Assembly (NCBI RefSeq): GCF_022179445.1
Contig: NZ_BPQU01000005.1
Coordinates: 1-64,000 of the forward strand
Direction of reading: 5' to 3'
DNA from: Methylobacterium mesophilicum
GTDB taxonomy: Bacteria > Pseudomonadota > Alphaproteobacteria > Rhizobiales > Beijerinckiaceae
Length of the DNA stretch: 64,000 nt
Shown here: one piece after another, positions 8,178 through 24,510 of the stretch
Numbering within the stretch: the first letter of the stretch is position 1
How the letters are laid out: each line of letters opens with the position of its first letter
Made by a program: the position numbers and the translations under genes
The notes under the pieces: generated by a model
Databases searched by the model: none
What the model saw: only the letters and a program-made list of their open reading frames with translations
Told to the model about the DNA's origin: nothing

Positions 8178-8555
8178 ATGGCTGATCTTGCCAAGCTCGT
8201 CGACGACCTGTCCTCGCTGACCGTTCTCGAGGCCGCCGACCTGGCCAAGATGCTCGAAGAGAAGTGGGGCGTCTCGGCTGCTGCCGCCGTCGCCGTCGCC
8301 GCCGGCCCGGCCGCCGGTGGCGCCGCCGCCGCCGTCGAGGAGCAGACCGAGTTCACGGTCGTGCTCGCCGCCGCTGGCGACAAGAAGATCGAGGTCATCA
8401 AGGAGGTCCGCGCGATCACCGGCCTCGGCCTCAAGGAGGCCAAGGACCTCGTCGAGGGCGCTCCGAAGCCGGTCAAGGAGAGCGTCACCAAGGACGAGGC
8501 CGAGAAGCTCAAGGCCCAGCTCGAGAAGGCCGGCGCCAAGGTCGAGCTCAAGTAA
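8178..8555 (+). CDS. rplL: 50S ribosomal protein L7/L12
   Basis: L7/L12 forms the mobile stalk dimers that recruit and stimulate translational GTPases. The 125-residue protein has the usual three parts: an N-terminal dimerisation helix pair ([21 protein letters not shown]), an Ala/Gly-rich hinge (residues about 37-52) and a globular C-terminal domain ([20 protein letters not shown]). ATG 8178 with GAGAGGA at 8164-8170 is clearly the start. It is followed by a strong hairpin and then rpoB. Confidence 0.97.
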   Translation: MADLAKLVDDLSSLTVLEAADLAKMLEEKWGVSAAAAVAVAAGPAAGGAAAAVEEQTEFTVVLAAAGDKKIEVIKEVRAITGLGLKEAKDLVEGAPKPVKESVTKDEAEKLKAQLEKAGAKVELK

Positions 8556-8620
8556 GTCGCCGATGGGCCGGATCCGGCCCATCACCCCACGGAGGTCCAT
8601 CGTGGGCCTATCGTGACTGG

Positions 8621-8647
8621 AGCCCGCGGGTGCAGCACCCGCGGGCT
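8621..8647 (+). terminator. rplL-rpoB intergenic hairpin, probable attenuator
   Basis: A perfect 12-bp stem, AGCCCGCGGGTG (8621-8632) with CACCCGCGGGCT (8636-8647), has the 3-base loop CAG and is followed only by TTA. In Escherichia coli a partial terminator in the same place sets the ratio of ribosomal protein to polymerase mRNA. The structure here is strong but its T-tract is very short, which fits partial read-through. Confidence 0.65.
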
Positions 8648-8799
8648 TTAGGCCGCTTCGGCGGAGGGCCCTGAAAACGGGCCAGAGAGATTCGGTTCGG
8701 TGGCGCGGTCCGGCGGGGCGCGCGTCACAGTCCGGTGCGGGAGGTCCCTGTCGGGAACGCTTCCCCGGGCGCGAGGCACGCGGGATGGAGCGAGTTCAC

Positions 8800-12924
<4,125 letters not shown>

Positions 12925-12944
12925 CGGAGTCGCGACAACACCTC

Positions 12945-12969
12945 CCGTGGCGGCATCCAGCCGCCACGG
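12945..12969 (+). terminator. rpoB-rpoC intergenic hairpin
   Basis: A perfect 10-bp stem, CCGTGGCGGC (12945-12954) with GCCGCCACGG (12960-12969), closes a 5-base loop. It starts 21 bases after rpoB. No T-tract follows, so full termination is unlikely. It may be an RNA processing or pausing site in the 172-base spacer before rpoC. Confidence 0.45.
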
Positions 12970-13096
12970 TCGAGCGGGGAGGGGCGGGGCCTCCGGGTGA
13001 CGACGGCCAGCGGCGCCTGAGCAGGGCGCGGCGCCGGATCTTTTTCAGGACACGAGGGCCCGGCGCGGGGCCACCGGCGTCAACAAGGAGCGGATC

Positions 13097-17305
<4,209 letters not shown>

Positions 17306-17340
17306 CCCTGCGTCACGCGCGACAGGCTTGAGATGAGACA

Positions 17341-17365
17341 GGGCGGCCTCCGGGCCGCCCTTTTT
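17341..17365 (+). terminator. Intrinsic terminator of the rpoBC operon
   Basis: GGGCGGCC (17341-17348) pairs with GGCCGCCC (17353-17360) and is followed directly by TTTTT. It lies 36 bases after the rpoC stop and is a textbook Rho-independent terminator closing the operon. Confidence 0.88.
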
Positions 17366-17508
17366 CGTGGCCCGCGCTCGGATCGGGCCGCCGGGCCGAA
17401 ACCGGGACGGCCGTCGAGGAGCGGGCTTAACCGGGGCTCAACCATGCCGGGCGATAAATCCGCGTCGGCCGCCGGAACGCCCTGGAAACGGGGAGGATCG
17501 AGCCGGCG

Positions 17509-18702
17509 GTGGTGCATCGGTGCGGGTCTGAAGCCGTGGGCGTGAGACGAGGACGACGGGAATCGAGCCTGCGCTGGCTCTCGGCCGCCTTGACGCCCTG
17601 GATGGCGGGGCTCGGCCTGCTGGTCTCGTTCACGGCCGATGCCGGAACCGAGAACGCGATCGGGTCGAGTCGGCTCGGGGCGATCGACGCCTTCACGGTC
17701 CCGGCCCTTCCGCCCGGCACTGCGCTGATCGGTTCCGCGCTGCGGCGCAGCGCCGACGAGCCGCTCCAGGCCGTGTTCAAGACCGGCGCCCACGTGTTCC
17801 CGGTGGTGCAGCGCCAGACCAAGGGCGACCCGTTCCAGCCGCCGGCCGGGAGCTTCGCCCGCCGGGCCGCCGCCCTGCGCGAGACCGGGGCCGCCCTGGT
17901 GTTCGGCGACGTCACCGGCAGCGTCAGCGGCGTGCTGAGCGCGGGCTCGGCGGTCTGGGATCCGGAGGCCGAGCCGGAGGGCGGCTTCGTGCCCGTGCCC
18001 GATCTCGGGCTGACCACGGGGTCCGGCAGCGCCGCCTCCACGGGCGAGGGCAGCGCCGACCTCACCGGGGATGGCGAAACCGAGCGCCGCTACGACGGCT
18101 CGACCCCGCCGGTGCCCCGGGCGGTCGCCCTGTCGTCGACCACGCCTGCGCCCGCGGACGCGATCCCGATCGAGGTGGCGGCCGCCAGCCTGGCGCTGCC
18201 CGATTTCGCGATCCGCCCCGAGCGGCCCGGGATCCTTCAGTCGATCCCGGAGGATGCCAGCCGGCGCTACGCCGACCTGATCGACCCGGAATCCCTCGAC
18301 AAGGAGCAGCGCTGCCTGTCGGAGGCGGTCTATTTCGAGGCCCGCAGCGAATCCGAGGCGGGTCGCGCCGCGGTGGCCCAGGTGGTGCTCAACCGGGTGA
18401 AGAGCGGCCTCTATCCGAGCAGCGTCTGCGGCGTCGTCTACCAGAACCGGCATCATTACATGGGCTGCCAGTTCTCCTTCGCGTGCGAGGGCAAGTCCCT
18501 GCGCATCACCGATGCCGGCGCGTGGGAATCCGCCACCCGGATCGCCCGCTCGGTGATCGAGGGCCGGACCTACCTGGCCGAGGTCGGGGCGGCGACCCAC
18601 TACCATGCCGACTACGTGCGGCCGGGCTGGGCCCGGCGCCTGCGCAAGATGGACGTCATCGGGCGGCACATTTTTTACCAGCTCAAGCCTGGGCAGACCT
18701 GA
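17509..18702 (+). CDS. Cell wall hydrolase, SleB/Hydrolase_2 domain
   Basis: A 397-residue protein predicted to act on peptidoglycan outside the cytoplasm. Residues about 20-45 form an N-terminal hydrophobic signal or anchor (LTPWMAGLGLLVSFTADAG). A long low-complexity Pro/Ala/Thr/Ser region follows. The C-terminal 125 residues are a SleB-type hydrolase: CLSEAVYFEARSESEAGRAA carries the catalytic-type Glu, and the domain continues through VVLNRVKSGLYPSSVCGVVY and a His/Tyr-rich ATHYHADYV motif. GTG 17509 is used because GGGGAGG lies about 12 bases upstream. It is transcribed alone after the rpoBC terminator. Whether it is a growth hydrolase or a lytic transglycosylase cannot be told. Confidence 0.82.
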   Translation: MVHRCGSEAVGVRRGRRESSLRWLSAALTPWMAGLGLLVSFTADAGTENAIGSSRLGAIDAFTVPALPPGTALIGSALRRSADEPLQAVFKTGAHVFPVVQRQTKGDPFQPPAGSFARRAAALRETGAALVFGDVTGSVSGVLSAGSAVWDPEAEPEGGFVPVPDLGLTTGSGSAASTGEGSADLTGDGETERRYDGSTPPVPRAVALSSTTPAPADAIPIEVAAASLALPDFAIRPERPGILQSIPEDASRRYADLIDPESLDKEQRCLSEAVYFEARSESEAGRAAVAQVVLNRVKSGLYPSSVCGVVYQNRHHYMGCQFSFACEGKSLRITDAGAWESATRIARSVIEGRTYLAEVGAATHYHADYVRPGWARRLRKMDVIGRHIFYQLKPGQT

Positions 18703-19387
18703 GCGGCCCACATTGGTGGCGGCTTCTCATCCACGCGCACGGGGTTTGCATGCGTGGGTGCCAGCCCACATGACATTGGTGAGGGCTCGCTGGGTGCCAC
18801 CCGCAGACCCTCTTGTTGGGTAGCCAGCCAGCTCCGTGTTACGCGAGCCCGGGCGTGATGGTCACGGACCACTCACCGCTCGGGTTCCTCGTGACGGTGA
18901 TCCGCAAGAGCGGAATCATCAACACATCGCTCACCCCCTGCCTCACCCCTACGACGTTCACACATCGGCTGTGATAGGGCGCGACGCGCCCCCTCTCCCG
19001 CACGGGAGAGGGGACCCGCGCCTGATCCCTGCGATCGTGTTGCCGAGCCCGATCTGTGAATCCGGTAGCCCTCAACCTGAGGCGACGGAGCGAAGCGGAG
19101 GCCTCGAAGGAGGAGGGGAGTCGGGTTGGAGGAGCGCCGATCGAAATCGGGCGCGCCCCGATCGGTCCCTGAAGCGGTGCATTCGCGAACAGCGTTAAGG
19201 ATTGCCGCCGATCTTCGATAGAATCTTACCTAGGTAGTGGATCGCTAAGCAGTCCAAACCGAGGGTTAATTTTACCTTCATTCCGAACTCTGCTTGCGAG
19301 TCGGGCAACGACTCTGGCCTGTAGTGCGTCGAGACCAGCGCTGCCCTTGCGCAGCGTCTCGCCCGTACCGCGTACCAGAGGACTTCC
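18703..19387. other. 685-base intergenic region with palindromes, no gene seen
   Basis: No reading frame here has convincing protein features. It contains a stem GTGGG-TGCCAG-CCCAC, a perfect CCCTCTCCCG-CA-CGGGAGAGGG hairpin (18991-19012), a stretch at 19035-19063 resembling one near 63.1 kb, a TACCTAGGTA palindrome (19227-19236), and a GAGTCG-GGCAA-CGACTC hairpin (19298-19314). From about 19200 the base composition is less GC-rich, which suits the promoter of the secreted repeat protein that follows. Confidence 0.5.
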
Positions 19388-19987
19388 ATGACCGCGCCGG
19401 TCGCACGCTCCACCCTTCTCGCCGCCGCCTTCGGCGGCCTGCTGCTCGCAGCCCCCGCGCAGGCCGGCGGCTGCTACGGCTCCGCATGCTACCGCCACGT
19501 CACGACCCCGCCGGTCTTCGACACCGTGCAGGAGAACGTGCTGGTGCGGCCGCCGCGGACGGTCTACCGGACCACGCCGCCGGTCTACGATACCGTGTCC
19601 GAGCGCGTGATGGTCGCCCCCGGCGGGCGCGTCTGGCAGACGAGCCGCGGTCCCGGCGGCGAGCTGATCGGCTGCTGGATCGATACGCCGCCGCGCTTCG
19701 CCGTGCGCAGCCGCACCGTCCTGGTACGGCCCGCGCAGTCGATCCCGGAGACCATCCCGCCGGAATACGCCACCGTCAGCCGGCGCGTCCTGGTGGCGCC
19801 GGCCCGCTCCGGCTGGGTGCCGGCCGGCGGCGGGTACGGCGGTTATGCGGGCGGCTACCGCTCTGCCGCCTATGGCGGTCCCCTGGTCGGCTCGATCCCG
19901 GACGCCGTCGGCATCACCGGTGCGAGCTCCGCCGATATCGGTGTCGGCCTCGGCTTCTCCACGGGCAGCCGCTACGACGGCTACTGA
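19388..19987 (+). CDS. Secreted protein with four degenerate ~22-residue repeats
   Basis: A 199-residue protein of unknown function. Residues 1-26 are a clear signal peptide ending in PAQAGG. Then come four related units, each of the form T/I-P-P-x-[FY]-x-T/V-V...R-x-[VM]-[LM]-V-[RA]-P: they begin at about residues 40, 61, 91 and 119 and alternate RP and AP endings. The C-terminal 60 residues are Gly/Tyr/Ser-rich. Two Cys lie just after the signal peptide (CYGSACY). No enzyme motif is visible. Similar repeats occur in envelope proteins of related bacteria (recollection), so a surface or periplasmic structural role is possible. The gene stands alone. Confidence 0.75.
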   Translation: MTAPVARSTLLAAAFGGLLLAAPAQAGGCYGSACYRHVTTPPVFDTVQENVLVRPPRTVYRTTPPVYDTVSERVMVAPGGRVWQTSRGPGGELIGCWIDTPPRFAVRSRTVLVRPAQSIPETIPPEYATVSRRVLVAPARSGWVPAGGGYGGYAGGYRSAAYGGPLVGSIPDAVGITGASSADIGVGLGFSTGSRYDGY

Positions 19988-20109
19988 TCGGTCGATCGAC
20001 GCCCGCATCCCGGGTCGCGCCCCCGGGACGCGGCCTCGGCGTCTGACGGGGCCGCCTTGATTCCGGGCATCCCGGCGACACCTCTTCCGCGGACGAACGG
20101 GAGGTGACG

Positions 20110-21096
20110 ATGGGTACGTTCAAGGCCTGGGTGATCGACAAGGGCGAGGCCGGGCAGAGCCTCGCCTTCCGGGATTTCGACGACGCCGACCTGATGGACG
20201 GCGACGTCACCGTCCGGGTGACCCACTCGACCCTGAACTACAAGGACGGGCTCGCCCTCACCGGCACGTCGCCGGTGGTGCGCCGCTTCCCGATGATCCC
20301 CGGTATCGATTTCTCCGGGGAGGTCGAGACCTCGGATCACCCGGAGTACAAGCTGGGCGACGCCGTCGTCCTCACCGGCTGGGGCGTCGGCGAGACGCAT
20401 CTCGGCGCCTACGCGCAGCGCGCCCGGGTCAAGGGCGACTGGCTGGTGCCGCTGCCCGCGGGCCTCAGCCCCGAGCAGGCCATGGCGATCGGTACCGCGG
20501 GCTATACCGCGATGCTGTCCCGGATGGCCCTCGACGCCCACGGGCTGACGCCGGCACACGGGCCTGCGATCGTCACCGGGGCGTCGGGCGGCGTCGGCTC
20601 GGTGGCGGTGGCGCTCCTGGCCCGGGCCGGCTGGCACGTGATCGCCTCCACGGGGCGGGACAGCGAGGCCGATTACCTCAAGGGCCTCGGCGCCGCCGAG
20701 ATCCTCGACCGCGCGGAGCTGTCGAAGCCCGGCAAGCCGCTCGGCAAGGAGCGGTGGGCGGCCGGCATCGACGCGGTCGGCTCCACCACCCTGGCCAACG
20801 TGCTGGCTCAGACCCGGTCCGACGGCGCGGTCGCCGCCTGCGGGCTGGCCCAGGGCATGGACCTGCCGACCTCCGTGGCGCCGTTCATCCTGCGCGGCGT
20901 CTCGCTCCTCGGGATCAACAGCGTCACCACCCCGCAGACGAAGCGCCGCGCGGCCTGGGCGCGCCTCGCCCGGGAACTCGATCTCGACAAGCTCGCCAGC
21001 ATGACGCGCCGGGTCAGCCTGGAGGAGGTCGGCGGGCTCGGGCCGGAGATCCTGGCGGGCCGGATCCGCGGGCGGACCGTGGTGGAGGTCGGTTGA
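20110..21096 (+). CDS. AcuI/YhdH-type MDR family quinone/acrylyl-CoA reductase
   Basis: A 328-residue NADPH-dependent medium-chain reductase. The AcuI/YhdH group reduces acrylyl-CoA to propionyl-CoA in some bacteria. The N-terminus has the YKDGLALTG and PMIPGIDFSGEV signatures, the Rossmann fold begins with VTGASGGVGSVAVALLA (about residues 157-173), and the C-terminus has LLGINSVTTPQTKRRAAW, all typical. No structural zinc cysteine cluster is present, as expected for this group. ATG 20110 has GGGAGG just upstream (20099-20104). The real substrate is not established, so I leave out a gene symbol. It may be co-transcribed with the GreA-like gene 45 bases on. Confidence 0.85.
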   Translation: MGTFKAWVIDKGEAGQSLAFRDFDDADLMDGDVTVRVTHSTLNYKDGLALTGTSPVVRRFPMIPGIDFSGEVETSDHPEYKLGDAVVLTGWGVGETHLGAYAQRARVKGDWLVPLPAGLSPEQAMAIGTAGYTAMLSRMALDAHGLTPAHGPAIVTGASGGVGSVAVALLARAGWHVIASTGRDSEADYLKGLGAAEILDRAELSKPGKPLGKERWAAGIDAVGSTTLANVLAQTRSDGAVAACGLAQGMDLPTSVAPFILRGVSLLGINSVTTPQTKRRAAWARLARELDLDKLASMTRRVSLEEVGGLGPEILAGRIRGRTVVEVG

Positions 21097-21141
21097 AGCT
21101 TTGGCCGGAACCCTTGCCGTTCCCGCCGCATTGCACCTCCC

Positions 21142-21618
21142 ATGAGCGTAGCATTCGTCAAAGAGCCCGAGGGCGGGGAAGCCTTCGAGAACCTGCCCGA
21201 CCGTCCCATCTCGCCGCACACCAACTTCGTCACGCCGGAGGGGCTGGCGCAGATCGAGGCGGAGGTCGCGCGCTTGGAGCGGGAACTCGGCACCCTGGAT
21301 CACGCCGACAAGGCGGAGGATTCCCGGATCGGGCGGGATCTGCGGTACTGGCTCGCCCGCAAGAACACCGCGCAGGTGGTCGAGCCGATCGACGGCCAGA
21401 CCGTGCATTTCGGCGCCACCGTCACGATCCTGCGCGAGGACGAGTCCGGGAAAGAGACGAAGCAGACCTTCCGCATCGTCGGCGAGGACGAGGCCGACCC
21501 GCACAAGGGCTCGATCTCCTACGTGGCGCCGCTCGCTCAGGCGATCACCGGCAAGAGCGTGGGCGACGTGGTCGAGGTCAACGGCAGCGAAGTCGAAGTC
21601 GTCGAGATTCGCGCCTGA
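21142..21618 (+). CDS. GreA/GreB-family transcript cleavage-type factor
   Basis: A 158-residue protein. GreA/GreB enter the RNA polymerase secondary channel and stimulate cleavage of backtracked RNA. The C-terminal half is a Gre FKBP-like domain (VHFGATVTILREDESGK, then a VGEDEADPHKGSISYVAPLAQAITGKSVGDVV block). The N-terminal coiled coil (VTPEGLAQIEAEVARLEREL) is present, but it is preceded by a 30-residue extension, and the tip region DHADKAEDSRIGRDLRYW differs from classical GreA. That leaves anti-cleavage or nucleoside diphosphate kinase regulator-like roles possible. Domain family secure, exact role not. Confidence 0.78.
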   Translation: MSVAFVKEPEGGEAFENLPDRPISPHTNFVTPEGLAQIEAEVARLERELGTLDHADKAEDSRIGRDLRYWLARKNTAQVVEPIDGQTVHFGATVTILREDESGKETKQTFRIVGEDEADPHKGSISYVAPLAQAITGKSVGDVVEVNGSEVEVVEIRA

Positions 21619-21624
21619 ACGGCG

Positions 21625-22497
21625 TCACCGGCCTTCGAAGCGCGCCCGGAGCGGTAGGATCGCTTCGGCGAGGTGCTCCATGAACGCCCGGACCCGCCCG
21701 GCGTGACGCAGGTCGGGGTGGGTCAGAACCCAGAGGTCCGCCCCGATCTCCGGGTGTGGGCCGGAGAGCCGGCGCAGGGCGGGGTCGGTATCCGCCTCGA
21801 AACACGGCAGCGGCCCGATCCCCAGTCCGGTCGACACCGCTTCCTTCAGCCCCGTCACCGTGTTGATCCGCAGGCGAACTTTCTCCGGCGGTGCCCGCGT
21901 CTGGAGGAAGGATGCGAACAGGCCGCCCCCCACCGTCGAACCCGGAACCACCCAGGCTTCGTCGGCGAGATCGCCATAGGTCTGCCCGGCGCGTCCGTAG
22001 ATGGCCCAGGCGAGACCGGTGAGACGGCGCCCGACCAGGGATTCGCTGGGGCTCCGGCTCGCGCGGATCGCCACGTCGGCGTCCCGGCGCGACAGGTTCA
22101 GCGCTTCCTCAGCCAGGATCAGGTCGATACGGATCTCCGGGTAGCGTGCGCAGAACGACGCCAGGATCGGCATCAGGATCCCGGTCGCGAAGTTCACCGG
22201 CGCCGTCACGCGCAACTCCCCGGAGGGCGTCTGCCCTTGGCCGGCGACCGTGCGGGAGAACCGGGTCACGTCGGTCTCGATCCGGCCGGCCGCCTCGATC
22301 ATCGCCACGCCGGCCGGGGTCGGCACGTAGCCGGTACGCAGGCGCTCGAACAGACGCACGTCGAGCCGGGCCTCGATCGACCCGAGGCGCCGGAACGCCG
22401 TGGAATGATTGATCCCGAGCTGCGTCGCGGCCGCGGTCAGTCCACCCCGGTCGGCGACGGCTTTCACGAAGCGGAACTCGTCCCAGTCCAGCGACAC
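21625..22497 (-). CDS. LysR-family transcriptional regulator
   Basis: A 290-residue LTTR. GTG 22497 is preferred because AAGGAGG lies five bases upstream; a longer ATG start would add 21 residues ahead of the usual MDWDxFRFV-type beginning. The N-terminal winged helix ([33 protein letters not shown]) is canonical. The C-terminal effector domain starts near residue 90 ([20 protein letters not shown]). It is divergent from wrbA across 140 bases with palindromic TTGC/GCAA motifs, so it probably controls wrbA and itself. The effector, perhaps a quinone, is unknown. It is convergent with the Gre-like gene, six bases away. Confidence 0.9.
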   Translation of the reverse strand: MSLDWDEFRFVKAVADRGGLTAAATQLGINHSTAFRRLGSIEARLDVRLFERLRTGYVPTPAGVAMIEAAGRIETDVTRFSRTVAGQGQTPSGELRVTAPVNFATGILMPILASFCARYPEIRIDLILAEEALNLSRRDADVAIRASRSPSESLVGRRLTGLAWAIYGRAGQTYGDLADEAWVVPGSTVGGGLFASFLQTRAPPEKVRLRINTVTGLKEAVSTGLGIGPLPCFEADTDPALRRLSGPHPEIGADLWVLTHPDLRHAGRVRAFMEHLAEAILPLRARFEGR

Positions 22498-22506
22498 GCT
22501 CGCCTC

Positions 22507-22562
22507 CTTGCATCTCCGCAAGGGTGTTCTTGCGTGGCGGGGCATTTTTGCAAAGCGCAAAA
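22507..22562. promoter_or_regulatory. Candidate LysR operators between LysR gene and wrbA
   Basis: Two inverted repeats share the TTGC...GCAA core: CTTGC-ATCTCC-GCAAG (22507-22522) and TTTTGC-AAAGC-GCAAAA (22546-22562). They lie in the 140-base divergent promoter, the usual place for LysR-type binding. The first overlaps the ribosome binding region of the regulator's gene, which would fit autorepression. Confidence 0.5.
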
Positions 22563-22637
22563 CGCGCGATGGAGAGGCCAGCGCGCTGCCCGGGGGATCT
22601 CGGCGGCGCTCCGCAACCCGAGACGGGAGATCGTTCG

Positions 22638-23234
22638 ATGGCCAAGGTCCTGGTGCTGTACTACTCGACCTACGGACACGTGGAGCAGATGGCGTATGCC
22701 GTCGCCGAGGGCGCCCGGGAGGCCGGCGCCGAGGCGGTTGTGAAGCGCGTGCCGGAGCTGGTGCCCGAGGAGGTCGCCCGGCAGAACCACTTCAAGCTCG
22801 ATCAGACCGCACCGATCGCCACGGTGGATGAGCTACCCCAGTACGATGCGATCATCTTCGGGACGCCGACCCGCTACGGCAACATGGCCGCGCAGATGAA
22901 GCAGTTCATCGACCAGACCGGCGGCCTGTGGATGAAGGGTGCGCTGGTCGGCAAAGTCGGCTCGGCCTTCACCTCCACCGCGTCACAGCATGGCGGCCAG
23001 GAGACGACGCTGACGAGCTTCCACACGGTGCTGTTCCACCACGGCATGGTGGTGGTCGGCCTGCCCTACTCGTTCCCGGGTCAGGCCGGCGTCGAGGCGG
23101 TCAAGGGCAACACGCCCTACGGCGCCAGCACGATCGCGGACGGCGACGGCTCGCGCCAGCCCAGCGCGGTCGAGCTGGACGGGGCGCGGTTCCAGGGTCG
23201 CCACGTGGCCGGGATCGCGGCCAAGCTGGCCTGA
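22638..23234 (+). CDS. wrbA: NAD(P)H:quinone oxidoreductase WrbA
   Basis: A flavodoxin-like FMN enzyme that reduces quinones by two electrons, protecting against redox cycling. The 198-residue length is typical. The FMN-phosphate loop is [12 protein letters not shown] (residues 8-19), and the family blocks [27 protein letters not shown] and [13 protein letters not shown] are intact. ATG 22638 opens directly into the strand [10 protein letters not shown]. It is divergent from a LysR regulator that likely controls it. Confidence 0.93.
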   Translation: MAKVLVLYYSTYGHVEQMAYAVAEGAREAGAEAVVKRVPELVPEEVARQNHFKLDQTAPIATVDELPQYDAIIFGTPTRYGNMAAQMKQFIDQTGGLWMKGALVGKVGSAFTSTASQHGGQETTLTSFHTVLFHHGMVVVGLPYSFPGQAGVEAVKGNTPYGASTIADGDGSRQPSAVELDGARFQGRHVAGIAAKLA

Positions 23235-23246
23235 CAGCACAGCGCA

Positions 23247-23276
23247 AGAAAAAAGGCTCGGATCGCTCCGAGCCTT
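23247..23276 (-). terminator. Intrinsic terminator for the sua5 gene (minus strand)
   Basis: A 10-bp perfect stem, AAGGCTCGGA (23253-23262) with TCCGAGCCTT (23267-23276), has a TCGC loop. Read on the minus strand it is followed by six T residues, so it terminates the Sua5 gene transcribed leftward. On the plus strand no T-tract follows, but the same hairpin could still affect wrbA mRNA ends. Confidence 0.75.
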
Positions 23277-23376
23277 GAAGGAAAAAGGCCATTTGGGGGC
23301 TGAGAAGGCCTTCGTGATCAATGAACGGGCCACGGCGTCATCTGTTCCACGGCGCCGATAAAAATAACGGTCGCCC

Positions 23377-24375
23377 TCAACGGGGTGCGGCGGCGCGGGC
23401 CAGACGGTCCCGAATCGCCTCGCCCAGGCCGTCCGGGGGGATCGGCGCCACCGCGATGGTGGCGGCCCCGGAGGCATCGAGCGTGCGCAGCGCCCCGAAC
23501 AGGCGGGACGCCGCCTCGGCCGGATCGCCCGCCGGGCTCAGGTTCAGGCTGGCGCGGGCCTCGGCGTGGCCCTCGGGCCGCCCGGCCCCGAACAGCAGCA
23601 CGGCCTCGCCGGGTTCCACGCGCGTCACGTCGAGGCGCACCCGCGCCCGGGGCGCGTAATGCGAGGCGAGCATGCCGGGACCCGCCGGCCGCTCGGCATC
23701 GCCCATTGCAGGGCCCGCCGGCTCGAAGCCCAGCACGGCGCGCAGCGCCGCCCGGGTGACCCCGCCCGGACGCAGCAGGCGCGGGGTGCCGTCGAGACAC
23801 GCCACCACGGTCGATTCGACGCCCACCTGCGTGTCCCCGCCATCGAGCAGCGCGGCGATCCGCCCCGCGAGGTCGTCGAGCACGTGGTCGGCGCGGGTCG
23901 GGCTGACGCGGCCCGAGCGGTTGGCCGAGGGCGCCGCCACCGGACCGCCGACCGCCTCCAGCAGGGCGCGGGCGATCGGATGCCCCGGGACCCGCAGGGC
24001 GACGCTCGGCAGGCCGGCCCGGGCGAGGTCGCAGACCCGCGTGCCCGGTCCGGCCGGCACCACGAGGGTCAGGGGACCCGGCCAGAACGCCGCGGCGAGG
24101 CGCTGCGCGGATCCATCGAAGCGGCCCTCGGCCAGGGCCGTGTCGACGTCGGCCAGATGGGCGATCAGCGGGTTGAAGCGCGGCCGCTCCTTGGCGGAAA
24201 AGATCCGTGCGACCGCGGCGGCGTCGGTGGCGTCGGCGCCGAGGCCGTAGACCGTCTCGGTGGGGAAGGCCACGAGCTCGCCCGCCCGCAGCAGCGCCGC
24301 GGCCTGGGCGAGGCCGGCCGCGTCGGGGTCGAGCCGCCGGGTCGCGGCCGGGACCGTTGACCCGGGATCGTTCAT
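23377..24375 (-). CDS. L-threonylcarbamoyladenylate synthase (Sua5/YwlC/YrdC family)
   Basis: It makes threonylcarbamoyl-AMP from threonine, bicarbonate and ATP, the first step of the t6A37 tRNA modification. The 332-residue protein has an N-terminal YrdC domain (GELVAFPTETVYGLGADA near residues 33-50; RPRFNPLIAHL; FWPGPLTLVV; VALRVPGHPIA) and a C-terminal Sua5 domain, and so is the long Sua5 type rather than short TsaC. The linker SHYAPRARV, which gates the active site in Sua5, is present near residue 223. ATG 24375 is chosen; an upstream in-frame start gives a random-looking N-terminus. Stands alone, divergent from the acyl-CoA dehydrogenase operon. Confidence 0.9.
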   Translation of the reverse strand: MNDPGSTVPAATRRLDPDAAGLAQAAALLRAGELVAFPTETVYGLGADATDAAAVARIFSAKERPRFNPLIAHLADVDTALAEGRFDGSAQRLAAAFWPGPLTLVVPAGPGTRVCDLARAGLPSVALRVPGHPIARALLEAVGGPVAAPSANRSGRVSPTRADHVLDDLAGRIAALLDGGDTQVGVESTVVACLDGTPRLLRPGGVTRAALRAVLGFEPAGPAMGDAERPAGPGMLASHYAPRARVRLDVTRVEPGEAVLLFGAGRPEGHAEARASLNLSPAGDPAEAASRLFGALRTLDASGAATIAVAPIPPDGLGEAIRDRLARAAAPR

Positions 24376-24510
24376 GCGGGAAGCCGTCGCGAAGTGATGG
24401 CGGCGCGCCCGTCGCGCGCCTATCCTGGGGCCGCCGTAGCCCCGGTGCCCGGGCGCGGTCAAACCCGCCCCGGGATATCAAGCGGGCGGGCCGAGAGGAG
24501 CGACGACCCG

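Noticed and set aside
18836..19198. Open frames on both strands in the 18.7-19.4 kb gap
   Set aside because: They cross hairpins and repeat pieces, have no ribosome binding site and no recognisable protein features.
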